In this document: positions 1 through 8,801 of the stretch, piece by piece
How positions within the stretch are numbered: position 1 is the stretch's first letter
How the letters are laid out: the number at the start of each line of letters is the position of its first letter
Assembly: GCA_017386585.1 (NCBI GenBank)
Contig: JAFNPO010000064.1
Coordinates: 1-41,374 of the forward strand
DNA: 41,374 nucleotides
From: Aeriscardovia sp.
Lineage (GTDB): Bacteria; Actinomycetota; Actinomycetes; Actinomycetales; Bifidobacteriaceae
Direction of reading: 5' to 3'
Notes under the pieces: model-generated
What the model was told of the DNA's origin: nothing
The model's database searches: none
Seen by the model: the letters and a program-made list of their open reading frames with translations, nothing else
Translations under genes and position numbers: made by a program

Positions 1-97
1 CCTGATCCCCGTCCGTATACGGCGCAGGTTTCAAATGCCGCGTGGCCAGCACTTGTCTTGGCAACGGAGCGCCACCTCCCCCTGGGGTCCCGTCCTT
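1..97. other. Window edge, downstream of rho
   Basis: Short stretch between the window edge and the rho stop codon. I see no gene, tRNA or convincing hairpin-plus-T-tract terminator here. In many actinobacteria rpmE or prfA lies next to rho, but nothing of them is visible. Confidence 0.4.
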
Positions 98-2038
98 TCA
101 AGCGGTCCTTGGCAGATTCATGTTCTGCGCAATGACAGTGAAAAAGTCCTGGTTCGTCGGCGTCTTCTTGACCCGCGGCACTAGCATCTGGTAAGCCTGC
201 TCTGCATCCATTCCTCCTAACAGGCGGCGTAGACGGTAGATGATGGCCAACTGTTCCTTAGGTGTGATGAGCTCTTCGCGACGCGTGCCAGACGCAGAGA
301 TGTCAATGGCTGGGAAAAGACGTTTGTCCGCCAAATCGCGAGAAAGCTTCAGCTCCATATTGCCGGTGCCCTTAAACTCCTCAAAAATGACCTCGTCCAT
401 CTTGGAGCCAGTCTCTACCAACGCCGTGGCGATAATCGTCAAGGAGCCGCCGTTCTCAACGTTGCGGGCCGCTCCGAAGAACTTCTTCGGCGGGTACAGG
501 GCCTGCGCGTCCACACCGCCAGAGAGCACCTTACCCGACGCTGGGGCCGCGATATTGTAGGCGCGCGCCAAGCGGGTGATGGAATCCAGTAGCACGACCA
601 CGTCCTGACCCAGCTCCACCAGACGCTTGGCACGCTCGATGGCCAGCTCGGCAACGATGGTGTGGTCGGACGCCGGACGGTCAAAAGTCGAGGAGATAAC
701 CTCGCCGTGCACTGTGCGCTGCATATCAGTGACTTCCTCCGGGCGCTCGTCCACCAAGACAACCATTAAATGACATTCGGGGTTATTCGCCGTAATGGCG
801 TTAGCGATGTTTTGCAGCGTAATGGTCTTGCCTGCCTTCGGGGGCGCGACGATGAGGCCACGCTGACCTTTGCCGATCGGAGAAACGATGTCAATGAGAC
901 GACCGACGAGCTTGCTTGGCTCCGTCTCCATACGCAGACGCTGCTGCGGGTACAACGGCGTCAGCTTACTGAACTGCGGGCGCTCGCGGGCTTCCTCTAT
1001 GTCCATGCCGTTAATGGAGGTGATGGCCTGGAGTGGCACGAACTTCTGGCGCTGTGAACGGCGATCGTTCTCGCGTGGAGGACGGATGGCGCCTTGCACA
1101 GCGTCTCCCTTGCGTAGGCCATACTTCTTGACCATACCCATAGACACGTACACGTCGTTCGGTCCCGGCAGGTAGCCACTCGTGCGGATGAATGCATAGG
1201 AGTCGAGGATATCGACGATGCCGGCGACCGGGACCAACGGCTGATCTTCGCGCTCCGGGCGCGATTCGCGGGCCTCTTCGCGGCCATCGTGGTCGGAACG
1301 ACGACCGGTGCGGTCATGCTGGTGACGGAAACCATGTTCGGCGTGGTCCTCGCGCTGGTGATCACGACCCAGGTGACGGGGACGGCGAGATCCGCGGTCC
1401 TCGTCCCTGTTGGACTCAGCGTTGTCAAAGTGGTCGGAACGACGGCCGGTGCGGTCTTCGTTCGCTTCGTCGCGGTGGCGCACGATCCTTCCAGCACGCT
1501 CAAGCTCGTCGTGTTCGACATGATCCTCGCGCCGGTGATCACGGAATCCGTCGTCACCATGGCGATTGGAGTGGTCTGGCAGAACGGCGAGGATACTGTC
1601 CAGTCCGCGGCTTTGCTCCTCGTTGAAGTCTATGTCGTCGCGGCGGCGCTTGCCATCCTGACGAGTGGGCAGCGTGATGCCTAAATCGAGTTTTTCGATA
1701 CCTTCGGTTTGTGGACGGCGTAGGCCCCTAGCGCGCGGGACAGCGGATTCGACGAACGTCGGCTTACTAGGGAACGCGGCGGTGCCAAGGCTATTGGCAC
1801 AGGTGTTCCCCTCGCTCTCCTTCTGCTCGTCAGCGGCCGTGAACGTTGGAGAACGGCGCGCGGCGTGTGGAGCGGCAACGGTCACGCCAACCGGAGCCTT
1901 ACCACCCGAGCGGGCAGCTTGCAGCGTGGCGATTAGTTCCGATTTCCTCATCGTCGAGGTTCCACGGAGTCCCATCCGCTTCGCTAACTCTTTGAGTTCC
2001 ACTAACTTCATACTGGTCAGATCCTGACTTGCTGACAC
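98..2038 (-). CDS. rho: Transcription termination factor Rho with long charged insertion
   Basis: Hexameric RNA-dependent ATPase that terminates untranslated transcripts. The open frame runs to an ATG at 2119; numbering from there, the Rho N-terminal helical motif is at about 35-68, a low-complexity Arg/Asp/Glu/His-rich insertion at about 80-295, the RNA-binding cold-shock-like domain at 296-370 and the RecA-type ATPase at 400-655, with Walker A (APPKAGKT, 425-432) and Walker B (VVVLLD, 507-512). The start is ambiguous. The first 25 residues look non-conserved, and a GAAAGG motif sits 7 nt before a GTG at 2038, which I prefer; an ATG at 2044 lies too close to that motif. Product is about 646 aa. 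Such insertions are known in actinobacterial Rho proteins; this one carries internal repeats. All catalytic motifs look intact. Confidence 0.95.
   Translation of the reverse strand: MSASQDLTSMKLVELKELAKRMGLRGTSTMRKSELIATLQAARSGGKAPVGVTVAAPHAARRSPTFTAADEQKESEGNTCANSLGTAAFPSKPTFVESAVPRARGLRRPQTEGIEKLDLGITLPTRQDGKRRRDDIDFNEEQSRGLDSILAVLPDHSNRHGDDGFRDHRREDHVEHDELERAGRIVRHRDEANEDRTGRRSDHFDNAESNRDEDRGSRRPRHLGRDHQREDHAEHGFRHQHDRTGRRSDHDGREEARESRPEREDQPLVPVAGIVDILDSYAFIRTSGYLPGPNDVYVSMGMVKKYGLRKGDAVQGAIRPPRENDRRSQRQKFVPLQAITSINGMDIEEARERPQFSKLTPLYPQQRLRMETEPSKLVGRLIDIVSPIGKGQRGLIVAPPKAGKTITLQNIANAITANNPECHLMVVLVDERPEEVTDMQRTVHGEVISSTFDRPASDHTIVAELAIERAKRLVELGQDVVVLLDSITRLARAYNIAAPASGKVLSGGVDAQALYPPKKFFGAARNVENGGSLTIIATALVETGSKMDEVIFEEFKGTGNMELKLSRDLADKRLFPAIDISASGTRREELITPKEQLAIIYRLRRLLGGMDAEQAYQMLVPRVKKTPTNQDFFTVIAQNMNLPRTA
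1289..1456 (-). repeat. Duplicated unit inside the Rho insertion
   Basis: The 27-nt segments 1289-1315 and 1430-1456 are nearly identical and both encode DRTGRRSDH, 47 codons apart. A second pair, HRREDHVEH and HQREDHAEH (residues 195-203 and 254-262 from the 2119 ATG), lies around them. The insertion therefore seems to have grown partly by in-frame duplication of a charged module. The opposite strand reads as a long hydrophobic frame, a codon-bias artefact. Confidence 0.75.
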
Positions 2039-2183
2039 TCTCATACCTTTCGTCAACCAGCAGTGTGTCCGCCGTGGAACGTAAAGAAACGAAACCGCTG
2101 TAGTACGCTTACGATTCATGCGGACTTAATAGGAATCGGTCAAAATTCGGAGAAAAATCATCACTTCCACCGGGACCACGTCA

Positions 2184-2212
2184 AAAATACAACATCGTGC
2201 CAGTTTTTTCAA
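2184..2212 (-). promoter_or_regulatory. Probable rho promoter
   Basis: On the minus strand TTGAAA (2207-2212) and TATTTT (2184-2189) are separated by exactly 17 bp, a good sigma70-type match. Transcription would start near 2177, giving a rho leader of roughly 140 nt. The surrounding intergenic region (2120-2336) is clearly AT-richer than the genes. Inference from sequence only. Confidence 0.55.
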
Positions 2213-2336
2213 ATTCCTGAACAGACCAGCATTGAAATCTGTAAGAAACCGTCAAAAGATGGGGGGCGAAAGAGATGGTCAAAGGCGGGAACCGGCGCCG
2301 CTTAACATCGATTGATGGCGGTCGGAGACTTAGTTG

Positions 2337-4031
2337 TCAGCGGCGGTGGGCGCGATACCACTCGATCAGCGAGCGCGTGGACGGATCCTGAGCTGCGAGC
2401 GCCTCGTCGTTCTGGGACAACGCTGGTCTGATCTGCTTGGCTAGGATCTTGCCAAGTTCCACTCCCCACTGGTCAAAGGAGTCGATACCCCAGACGGTGC
2501 CCTCGGTAAAGACGATCATCTCGTACAGGGAAATGAGTTCGCCCAGCGAATACGGAGTCAGCTTGTCGCCGAAAATCGACGTGGTCGGGCGGTTTCCGCT
2601 GAACACGCGGGCGCGCACGATAACGTCGGGTGTTCCTTCGGTGCGGACTTCGTTGGCGGTCTTGCCGAACGCGAGCGCCTTGGTTTGGGCTAGGAAGTTA
2701 GACAGGAACAGCTCTTGGACGTCCTGGTCGCCGCAACGCAATGGGTTGTGCGTGTTGGCGAAGGCGATGAAGTCCGCCGGAATCAGATGGGTACCTTGGT
2801 GGATAAGTTGATAGAAGGAGTGCTGGCCGTTCGTACCTGGCTCTCCCCAGAATATTTCGCCGGTCTTAGAACGTACCGGCGTGCCGTCCCAGCGTACAGA
2901 TTTGCCGTTGGACTCCATGGTCAGTTGCTGCAGATAAGCCGGAAAGCGGTGTAGGTACTGGTTGTACGGCAAGATAGCGTGAGATTCGGCGCTAAAGAAA
3001 TCGGTGTACCATATGTTCATCAGGCCCATGAGGGCTACGGCGTTCTTCTCGTACGGTGTGATGCGGAAGTATTCGTCCATGGCGTGGAAACCAGCGAGAA
3101 AGTCGTCGAAACGGCGCGGACCGAGGACGATGGCAAGAATGGTGCCGACGGAGGAATCAACGGAGTAGCGGCCACCGACCCAGCTCCAGAATCCGAAGGT
3201 ATTCTCCGGGGAGATACCGAAAGCCTTGACTTTCTCCAGCGCGGTGGACACGGCAACGAAGTGGCGGCGTACGGCTTCGGTGTGAGACTCTTCGGAGCTG
3301 TCGATAGCGCCAGACGCAGTCAGGGAATCAAGTAACCAGGTGCGCGCGTCGATGGCGTTAGTGATGGTCTCGACAGTCGTGAAAGTTTTGGAGACAACGA
3401 CGAACAGCGTGGTCTGCGGGTCGAGTCCGCGGGTCTTCTCCGCGATGTCATTCGGGTCAATGTTGCTGATGAACCGTGCGGAGATTCCGGCGTCGGCGTA
3501 CGGCTTGAGTGCCTCATACGTCATAACGGGACCCAGGTCGGAGCCGCCGATGCCGATGTTGACGACCGTCTCGATGCGCTTGCCGGTCACGCCGGTCCAC
3601 TCGCCGGAGCGAACTTTATCGGCAAAAGCGTAAATACGCCGAAGCATGGCGCGCACGTCGGAAACGACGTCCTGGCCGTCGACCACAACGGAACCAATAT
3701 CGGACTCGGGACGGCGCAGCGCGGTGTGCAGTACAGCACGATCCTCCGTGACATTGATATGTTTGCCGCCGAACATGTCCTCCGTACGTTCGCGCAGGTG
3801 GACTTCCTCGGCGAGATGGGCGAAAATCGGCAGCATCGACGGCTGGATGAGGTTCTTAGACAGGTCGATGCGCAGATCTCCCGCATCGAAGGACAGCGCA
3901 CACACACGGTTCGGCTCATCGGCAAACCAGCGCCGCAGGTCAATACCTTTCTTGTGCATATCTGTATACACTTGCGTCAGCTCCGCCCATGCTCGCGTTT
4001 TCGTGGCGTCCACTGGTGATTCGATGACCAT
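2337..4031 (-). CDS. pgi: Glucose-6-phosphate isomerase
   Basis: Interconverts glucose 6-phosphate and fructose 6-phosphate in the cytoplasm. The frame is open to 4118, but the ATG at 4031 follows AAGGAAAGGA at a spacing of 5, giving 564 aa, the usual size for the long bacterial and eukaryotic-type PGI. Family signatures are visible: GGSDLGP for the sugar-phosphate-binding SIS fold, [11 protein letters not shown] (PGI signature 1), [13 protein letters not shown], and [10 protein letters not shown] (signature 2) near the C-terminus. It stands alone between rho and the acyltransferase gene, all on the same strand but with gaps of 217 and 105 nt. Fructose 6-phosphate is also the substrate of GlmS encoded further along the window. 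Confidence 0.97.
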   Translation of the reverse strand: MVIESPVDATKTRAWAELTQVYTDMHKKGIDLRRWFADEPNRVCALSFDAGDLRIDLSKNLIQPSMLPIFAHLAEEVHLRERTEDMFGGKHINVTEDRAVLHTALRRPESDIGSVVVDGQDVVSDVRAMLRRIYAFADKVRSGEWTGVTGKRIETVVNIGIGGSDLGPVMTYEALKPYADAGISARFISNIDPNDIAEKTRGLDPQTTLFVVVSKTFTTVETITNAIDARTWLLDSLTASGAIDSSEESHTEAVRRHFVAVSTALEKVKAFGISPENTFGFWSWVGGRYSVDSSVGTILAIVLGPRRFDDFLAGFHAMDEYFRITPYEKNAVALMGLMNIWYTDFFSAESHAILPYNQYLHRFPAYLQQLTMESNGKSVRWDGTPVRSKTGEIFWGEPGTNGQHSFYQLIHQGTHLIPADFIAFANTHNPLRCGDQDVQELFLSNFLAQTKALAFGKTANEVRTEGTPDVIVRARVFSGNRPTTSIFGDKLTPYSLGELISLYEMIVFTEGTVWGIDSFDQWGVELGKILAKQIRPALSQNDEALAAQDPSTRSLIEWYRAHRR

Positions 4032-4136
4032 GGCAGTCCTTTCCTTGACGTTGATGCCAAAAGACACTTCAAAAATACCGTCCAAAGCAGACACCGCAGC
4101 TACCAGAAAACGTTGCAATCAGCGAGTTTAGTGACG

Positions 4137-5366
4137 CTAAAAGATCCAGGTGATTGCTCGAGTCACCGGCTGCCGTACGACACGGTCGACGCACAGCAGG
4201 ACCGCGGCGTAGAGCAAGCTCGCGGCAATGCCAGCAACAACGAACAGTAGCGTCGCGGAGAACGAAACCGACGAACCGGCAACGAGGCCGTTTAGTATCG
4301 GGATGATGAAAGAATGCCAAAAGCGCGTGAGCATCGACTGGAACACATAGAAGCCGAGAATGCCGCTGGCCAACAGACGCACAACGGCAGGACCAAACCG
4401 GTCGTCCGACAAGCGACTGGCGTGGCGCGCTCCGGCGCCCCGGGCGACGGCGCACTTGCTGTGTGCCAGGACTGCGCAGGACAGGGAGGACAGAGCAAGC
4501 CAGAATGATAGGAATGATGTTGATTTGAAGGAAATCGCCCCCGAAAGCCATGGCGATTTTAGTGCGGACACGCCCAGTTCGATGACGACGCTTACGCCAA
4601 TCGCCCACCACAAAGATGCGGTCCCCCAGCGGCGCAGGATGACGCGGTGTTGGTTCATCAGACCAGCCACACAGAACCCAACGAAGTACGTGGCCGCGCT
4701 GAGCCATTTACGCCAGCCGTCTAGCGCGTGGTTGATGCCATCTTGCGAGAAGAAGGCCACGTAGCCGTTGAGCGCGAAGACAACGATAAAAACGACTGTT
4801 AAGACAAATGGCCACACACTCCAGCGGTCTTGAGCCAACGCAACCAGCGGTGCGACGATGACGAAAAGCAGGTAAAGCCAGACGAATTCCAGGTCCATGA
4901 CCAGCCAGCGTGTGGTGTGGAAATCCGGACCGGGAATGTGTAGCAGCGCCACGAGCGACACCGTCAACACTCCGTACAGAGCGATGGTGGTGATGATAAC
5001 GGTGGCGCGACGGGCGGCCTTGAGTCCTTGGCGAGCTACATACCCCGAACGGTGGCTGTCCCGCGCCATCGACGGCAGCAGAAAATAGCCCGAGATCATG
5101 AAGAAGATGGCGTTGCCCATCGCGCCCAGTAGGTTGATGCAGCCCAGCAGGAACAACCCCCAGAACGACGTGGACAGCCCACGGCAGTCCGTCGGGAACG
5201 GAGCACCATACGCCATCTTGTCGAACCAAGGGACAAAAGTGTGGAAAACTGCGATGCCGCCAATGGCCACCAATCGCAGCGCCTCGACGTGCCACTGGCG
5301 CGCTCTCCGTTCTGTCGTCCGTCTCAGCCGTTCCCCCGTCTCCCTCATCTTTTCCAGGGTACACAT
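4137..5366 (-). CDS. Acyltransferase 3 family membrane protein
   Basis: Integral membrane protein of the acyltransferase-3 family, which typically O-acetylates or otherwise acylates cell-surface polysaccharides or lipids. After a basic N-terminus (RLRRTTERRARQWHVEALR) comes a first membrane helix with the conserved His (GGIAVFHTF), then AIFFMISGYFLL and about eight more hydrophobic helices ending in LLFVVAGIAASLLYAAVLLC. The frame continues upstream into the antisense of tRNA-Thr, so the long version is artefactual. Candidate starts are ATG 5366 (AGGAG close upstream) and ATG 5348; I use 5366, giving 409 aa. The acceptor substrate cannot be told, since no polysaccharide genes flank it. Confidence 0.8.
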   Translation of the reverse strand: MCTLEKMRETGERLRRTTERRARQWHVEALRLVAIGGIAVFHTFVPWFDKMAYGAPFPTDCRGLSTSFWGLFLLGCINLLGAMGNAIFFMISGYFLLPSMARDSHRSGYVARQGLKAARRATVIITTIALYGVLTVSLVALLHIPGPDFHTTRWLVMDLEFVWLYLLFVIVAPLVALAQDRWSVWPFVLTVVFIVVFALNGYVAFFSQDGINHALDGWRKWLSAATYFVGFCVAGLMNQHRVILRRWGTASLWWAIGVSVVIELGVSALKSPWLSGAISFKSTSFLSFWLALSSLSCAVLAHSKCAVARGAGARHASRLSDDRFGPAVVRLLASGILGFYVFQSMLTRFWHSFIIPILNGLVAGSSVSFSATLLFVVAGIAASLLYAAVLLCVDRVVRQPVTRAITWIF

Positions 5367-5397
5367 CTCTCCTGCGAGCGCCGGCATGATAGTCAAG

Positions 5398-5426
5398 TGG
5401 ACAATATCAGAATAACAGGCTATGCT
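5398..5426 (+). promoter_or_regulatory. Promoter of the tRNA-Thr/tRNA-Leu unit
   Basis: TGGACA (5398-5403) and TATGCT (5421-5426) are separated by 17 bp, placing a start near 5433, about 35 nt before tRNA-Thr. It also occupies the upstream region of the divergent acyltransferase gene. Confidence 0.6.
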
Positions 5427-5467
5427 GGTCGTGCTTGTGTGGGGCTGTTTGTTTCGGCAAGCGGAAG

Positions 5468-5540
5468 GCCACTTTAGCTCAGTCGGTAGAGCGTCTCTCT
5501 CGTAAAGAGAAGGTCGACAGTTCGATTCTGTCAAGTGGCT
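5468..5540 (+). tRNA. tRNA-Thr (anticodon CGT)
   Basis: Complete cloverleaf: acceptor arms GCCACTT and AAGTGGC pair perfectly, the D arm starts GCTC, the anticodon stem TCTCT/AGAGA holds loop CTCGTAA with anticodon CGT (reads ACG), and the T arm is GACAG-TTCGATT-CTGTC. Discriminator T; CCA is not encoded. Followed 65 nt later by tRNA-Leu in the same direction. Confidence 0.97.
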
Positions 5541-5604
5541 CTTTTGTACCCCTTAGCGGAGCGGCTGCTCTTTCTGATGATGGAGGATCTGCCGTCCCGT
5601 TCTC

Positions 5605-5684
5605 GCGCGAGTGGCGAAATGGTAGACGCGCAGGATTTAGGTTCCTGTGTCTTTGACATGAGGGTTCGAGTCCCTCCTCGCGCA
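5605..5684 (+). tRNA. tRNA-Leu (anticodon TAG)
   Basis: Class II tRNA with acceptor arms GCGCGAG/CTCGCGC, anticodon stem CAGGA/TCCTG with loop TTTAGGT (anticodon TAG, reads CTA), a short variable arm TGTC-TTT-GACA, T arm GAGGG-TTCGAGT-CCCTC and discriminator A. CCA is not encoded. No separate promoter is evident, so it is probably co-transcribed with tRNA-Thr. Confidence 0.97.
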
Positions 5685-5700
5685 CAGCCCCGGTTTTCTT

Positions 5701-5765
5701 CAGCTCTCTTTGAGAGTAGGAGCTGATCGCGATCCATCCGTCACTGGCGCGACGGCTTCTTCTTG
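5701..5765 (+). terminator. Candidate terminator of the Thr-Leu tRNA unit
   Basis: Two small hairpins follow tRNA-Leu: CAGCTC/GAGCTG (5701-5706/5720-5725), then CCGTC/GACGG (5738-5742/5751-5755) followed by CTTCTTCTTG. The U tract is imperfect, so this is a tentative call. Confidence 0.4.
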
Positions 5766-6169
5766 CTCTGGATCTATTTTTAGTTGGTAATAAATGCATT
5801 GATGCGGTTGAGGCTGCGAATCCTGGTAGGTGTGGCCAACTATTGGGGGCGCTATTCGCCCGTGTGACCTCTTCGTCGTGGTGACCGCGCAGAAGCCCGT
5901 TCACGTGGGCTATTATCTTGAATCGACAGTCCAAACTGTCGATAATGTTCATGAACGTTGATTTACTGCGGATTGACGCTAACTTCTCTGGCTCGCAGTC
6001 CAGATGAGGTCTCGCAGGAAACCTCTTTTGTGCTGGCGGTATGATTTGCAGATGTTCCTCGGCCCAAGAAAAGCTATGGAATCTCTCTTTCACGCGAGAA
6101 CAGCCATAAGTGCACAAGTTACGATGGAAAACAGTGTTGTCCTCTGGATTCCCTAGGGGGAACTATGAA
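5766..6169. other. Stretch without recognisable gene; two palindromes
   Basis: About 400 bases between the tRNA-Leu unit and the tRNA-His terminator, AT-richer than its surroundings. Open frames crossing it run through the tRNA genes or are short and resemble nothing I know. It holds a 9-bp perfect inverted repeat ATCGACAGT/ACTGTCGAT with a 4-nt loop (5922-5930/5935-5943), immediately followed by the palindrome GTTCATGAAC (5947-5956). Neither is followed by a T tract, so they look more like protein-binding sites than terminators. No integrase or att-like duplication of the tRNA ends was seen. Confidence 0.5.
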
Positions 6170-6197
6170 AGAGCCGGAACCCAAGGGTTCCGGCTCT
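6163..6197 (-). terminator. Terminator of tRNA-His
   Basis: Perfect 13-bp inverted repeat (6170-6182/6185-6197, arms containing AGAGCCGGAACCC) followed on the minus strand by TTTCAT. It lies 8 bases beyond the 3' end of tRNA-His. Confidence 0.8.
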
Positions 6198-6204
6198 CCG
6201 AACG

Positions 6205-6277
6205 GGTGGACAACGTGGCTCGAACACGCGACCTCCTGAACCACAATCAGGTGCTCTACCGACTGAGCTATGTCCAC
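6205..6277 (-). tRNA. tRNA-His (anticodon GTG)
   Basis: Minus-strand cloverleaf with acceptor GTGGACA/TGTCCAC, anticodon stem CCTGA/TCAGG and loop TTGTGGT (anticodon GTG). The discriminator is C and the base before the 5' end is G (position 6278), giving the G-1:C73 pair diagnostic of tRNA-His. CCA is not encoded. Confidence 0.97.
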
Positions 6278-6390
6278 CATACGGCGCATGTCTGCGCAAC
6301 GTTTCAGAGCATACACCACAGCAGCGACCAAGGCAACGCACCGCGTGCTGCGACTGTCATGACCGCGTATCTGTTGTCCACTATTGTCCA

Positions 6391-8136
6391 CTATCGGTCA
6401 CCTTTGGCTCGCTTCTTGAGCAAGTGATTCTTGTGCAGGATGTCGATTACGATCCACACGCCCAGCACGAAAGCCACGACGTAGCCCATCATGCCCACGA
6501 CCGGGATGCCGAAAATGACTGGCTGAATGCGGGCATAATAGACGATGGATGAGCCGACGAACAGGCCGGCAATGATGATGGCCATCGTCAATCGGTCCAC
6601 GATATACGATAGCTGTTGCACGGCGCGTTGCGGATGGACGAGTTCGGCGTTGACCTTCAGCTGTCCGCGCGTCAGCTGGCGCATAGCCGTCTTGGAATCC
6701 GCTAAAGAGCTGAAGAGTCCGTGGGCGGCCCGCAATCCCTCCGTCGACAGGCTCGTGGTCTCCTTGCGCACAATATCGCGGACATTCTCAGAGCTTTTGA
6801 CATGCTCTTCGATAACCTCCAGCATGTTAACATCCGGGATGAATTGCGCGAGGGTGCCTTCAAGTGTGACTAGTGCGCGGGCAACGAGCGTGACGCTGCC
6901 AGGTAGCTCTAGGCCGTTGCGTTCGACCATCTGGAATAGAGACATGATGAACTGGCCAACGTTCAGCTCCGCCAGATCAATGGTCCCGAAACCGTCGACA
7001 ATGTCATCGATGTCGCTCAGCAGCGCGGTGCGGTCCACGCCGTCGGTGCTCTTCTTGAGGCGCGCCAAGCTCAGCAAATTGTTCTCGAGCTCTACGGAAT
7101 CGCCTTTGGCCAGCGCAAAGATCATGCCACGCAGCAGTGAACGCATGTGGGACGTCAGACGTCCAGTCATGCCTAGGTCAATGAGCACGATTTTCCCATC
7201 GCGCACGATGATGTTACCGGGGTGTGGGTCGGCGTGGAAGAAGCCAGCATCCAGGATCTGCGCGGAATAGTTGTCGACAAGCTTGATGCCGATCTCCTGC
7301 AAGTCGTAGCCTTCAGCCTCAAGCTCGCGGGTATGGCCCAGGGGAATGCCACGCACATAGTCCATGACAACTACGCGCCTTGTACACCAGTGCAGGTAGA
7401 CGCGCGGACAGTCCATGTAACGGTAGGATGCGGTGAACTTGCGAAACTCCTGCAGATTGTGCGCCTCCTCGAGGAAGTTAGTTTCGGAGCGGAAACTCGC
7501 CCAAATCTCCTCGACGACGCCTTGCAAGTCAACGACCTGTAAAGCGCCAAATAGGCGGGAAGCCCACTTCATGACGGAACGCATGATTTCGATATCCTGC
7601 GCCATCATCTCGCGGGCTCCGGGACGTTGCACCTTGACAGCGACATCCTCACCCGTCACGAGCGTGGCGCGATGCACTTGCGCCAGCGACGCGGAACCCA
7701 GCGGATGGCGGTCAATTGAGGAGAAGACCTCGTCAATCGGGCGCCCATACTCCGACTCCAGCGTGTCCAGCACGGTCTGGTACGGCATCGGATTGGCATG
7801 GGTACGCAGCTTAGCTAGCGCGTCGCAATAGGACTGCGACAAGATCTCCGAACGCATCGACAGGATTTGGCCGGCCTTGACAAAGGTCGGACCCAGCGCC
7901 TGTAGCATATTGCACAGCTTGTCTGGCGTCATCCCGCGGAATAAGTCGTAGCGGCGTAGCACACCTACAATCTGGGCCAATCGTCTGAGCCGACTGGCGC
8001 GTGAATTGTCGACGTCGTCGCCGAGTGTCTTCCCCGCCCCCCGCCAATCGCCCGCCACCTTGGCGGCGACAATATCGTAGACATCCTTGCTTCCCTGGGA
8101 CGGCTCAGTCTCGCTGGGTCGCTGTTGCGCTGTCAC
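6391..8136 (-). CDS. AarF/UbiB/ABC1-family atypical kinase
   Basis: Member of the ABC1/ADCK/UbiB atypical kinase family. In proteobacteria UbiB supports ubiquinone synthesis; in actinobacteria the role is unknown. 581 aa from a GTG start preceded by GGAG at a spacing of 5. Hallmarks: KxGQ motif (KAGQ, 87-90), Ala-rich nucleotide loop (GSASLAQVHRA, 147-157), catalytic Lys in VAVKVQRPG (K168), FLEEAHN, HADPHPGN catalytic loop (301-308), DLG metal site (320-322), and two C-terminal membrane helices (about 510-575) that anchor it in the membrane. It starts 2 nt after the stop of the phasin-like gene, so the two are almost certainly co-transcribed and probably act together. Confidence 0.9.
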   Translation of the reverse strand: MTAQQRPSETEPSQGSKDVYDIVAAKVAGDWRGAGKTLGDDVDNSRASRLRRLAQIVGVLRRYDLFRGMTPDKLCNMLQALGPTFVKAGQILSMRSEILSQSYCDALAKLRTHANPMPYQTVLDTLESEYGRPIDEVFSSIDRHPLGSASLAQVHRATLVTGEDVAVKVQRPGAREMMAQDIEIMRSVMKWASRLFGALQVVDLQGVVEEIWASFRSETNFLEEAHNLQEFRKFTASYRYMDCPRVYLHWCTRRVVVMDYVRGIPLGHTRELEAEGYDLQEIGIKLVDNYSAQILDAGFFHADPHPGNIIVRDGKIVLIDLGMTGRLTSHMRSLLRGMIFALAKGDSVELENNLLSLARLKKSTDGVDRTALLSDIDDIVDGFGTIDLAELNVGQFIMSLFQMVERNGLELPGSVTLVARALVTLEGTLAQFIPDVNMLEVIEEHVKSSENVRDIVRKETTSLSTEGLRAAHGLFSSLADSKTAMRQLTRGQLKVNAELVHPQRAVQQLSYIVDRLTMAIIIAGLFVGSSIVYYARIQPVIFGIPVVGMMGYVVAFVLGVWIVIDILHKNHLLKKRAKGDR

Positions 8137-8138
8137 CG

Positions 8139-8567
8139 CTACTCCACTGTCTCCTTGGAGTCGGCCGCCGCGAAACCGTCCGCCGGTTCGGCGGAATGAG
8201 TCGCGGTGCTATGGGCGAACTCGTTAACTTTGCGCACGAACTCCGCTCGCTCCTCGTTGGACATGAGCTTCATACGGTTTTCCAGGGCGGTATCGCGCAT
8301 GACATTTGTCTTCTTCTTAACACGATGCGCCAGCTCGGAGTTGAGGGACTTTCCCTGCTCGACCGTCAACTCGCCTTTGTCAACGAGATCGTTGACAAGC
8401 TTCTGGCCTTTCTCTACAGTCGTCGCGATGGCGCCGATTCCAGCGAGGAACACCTTGCGTACGCCGCTGCCCAGTTCGAATCCAGCCATTTTTGATACCT
8501 CTGCTTTCCAACGCCCGGCGAAATCCAGGCACTTCGAGATTTTCTTAACCTCATAGCTTGCCGCCAT
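8139..8567 (-). CDS. Small phasin-like helical protein
   Basis: 142 aa, mostly helical, resembling the phasin/PhaI-like proteins often encoded next to ABC1 kinases. The core reads MAGFELGSGVRKVFLAGIG..., then a charged helix (VEKGQKLVNDLVDKGELTVEQGKSL) and a Lys/Arg-rich segment. In phasins this fold coats polyhydroxyalkanoate granules, but no such pathway is visible here, so the role is unknown. The start is uncertain: ATG 8567 has an excellent AGGAGG at a spacing of 5, whereas the conserved-looking part begins at ATG 8489 behind AGAGG. Two nt separate it from the downstream kinase gene. Confidence 0.7.
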   Translation of the reverse strand: MAASYEVKKISKCLDFAGRWKAEVSKMAGFELGSGVRKVFLAGIGAIATTVEKGQKLVNDLVDKGELTVEQGKSLNSELAHRVKKKTNVMRDTALENRMKLMSNEERAEFVRKVNEFAHSTATHSAEPADGFAAADSKETVE

Positions 8568-8703
8568 TAGAACCTCCTATCCGTGTGGGAGAATCTTTGA
8601 GCACAGCCGTTTCAATTTTATCCCCAATTGCGGTCACTGAGGAGAGCCACACGCGGCACTGTCCCCGAAATGGAGGGGTTCCTGCTAAACTGGACGAAAA
8701 TCC

Positions 8704-8777
8704 GGGCGATTAGCTCAGTTGGTTAGAGCGCCACGTTTACACCGTGGATGTCGGGGGTTCGAACCCCTCATCGCCCA
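8704..8777 (+). tRNA. tRNA-Val (anticodon TAC)
   Basis: Acceptor arms GGGCGAT/ATCGCCC, anticodon stem CCACG/CGTGG with loop TTTACAC (anticodon TAC, reads GTA), T arm GGGGG-TTCGAAC-CCCTC and discriminator A. CCA is not encoded. It ends 24 nt before the TM2 gene with no terminator in between. Confidence 0.97.
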
Positions 8778-8801
8778 CCCGGACCGCGCGAAAGGAGCGA
8801 C

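Noticed and set aside
1289..1684. 131-codon hydrophobic plus-strand frame opposite rho
   Set aside because: Its composition follows from the repetitive Arg/Asp/His codons of the Rho insertion; no start signal and overlap with a certain gene.
5367..5534. N-terminal extension of the acyltransferase starting MTESNCRPSLYERDALPTEL
   Set aside because: This segment is the antisense of tRNA-Thr, a well-known annotation artefact.
5479..6117. 212-codon minus-strand open frame across the tRNA-Thr/tRNA-Leu region
   Set aside because: It runs through both tRNA genes on the opposite strand, has no recognisable domain and no ribosome binding site.
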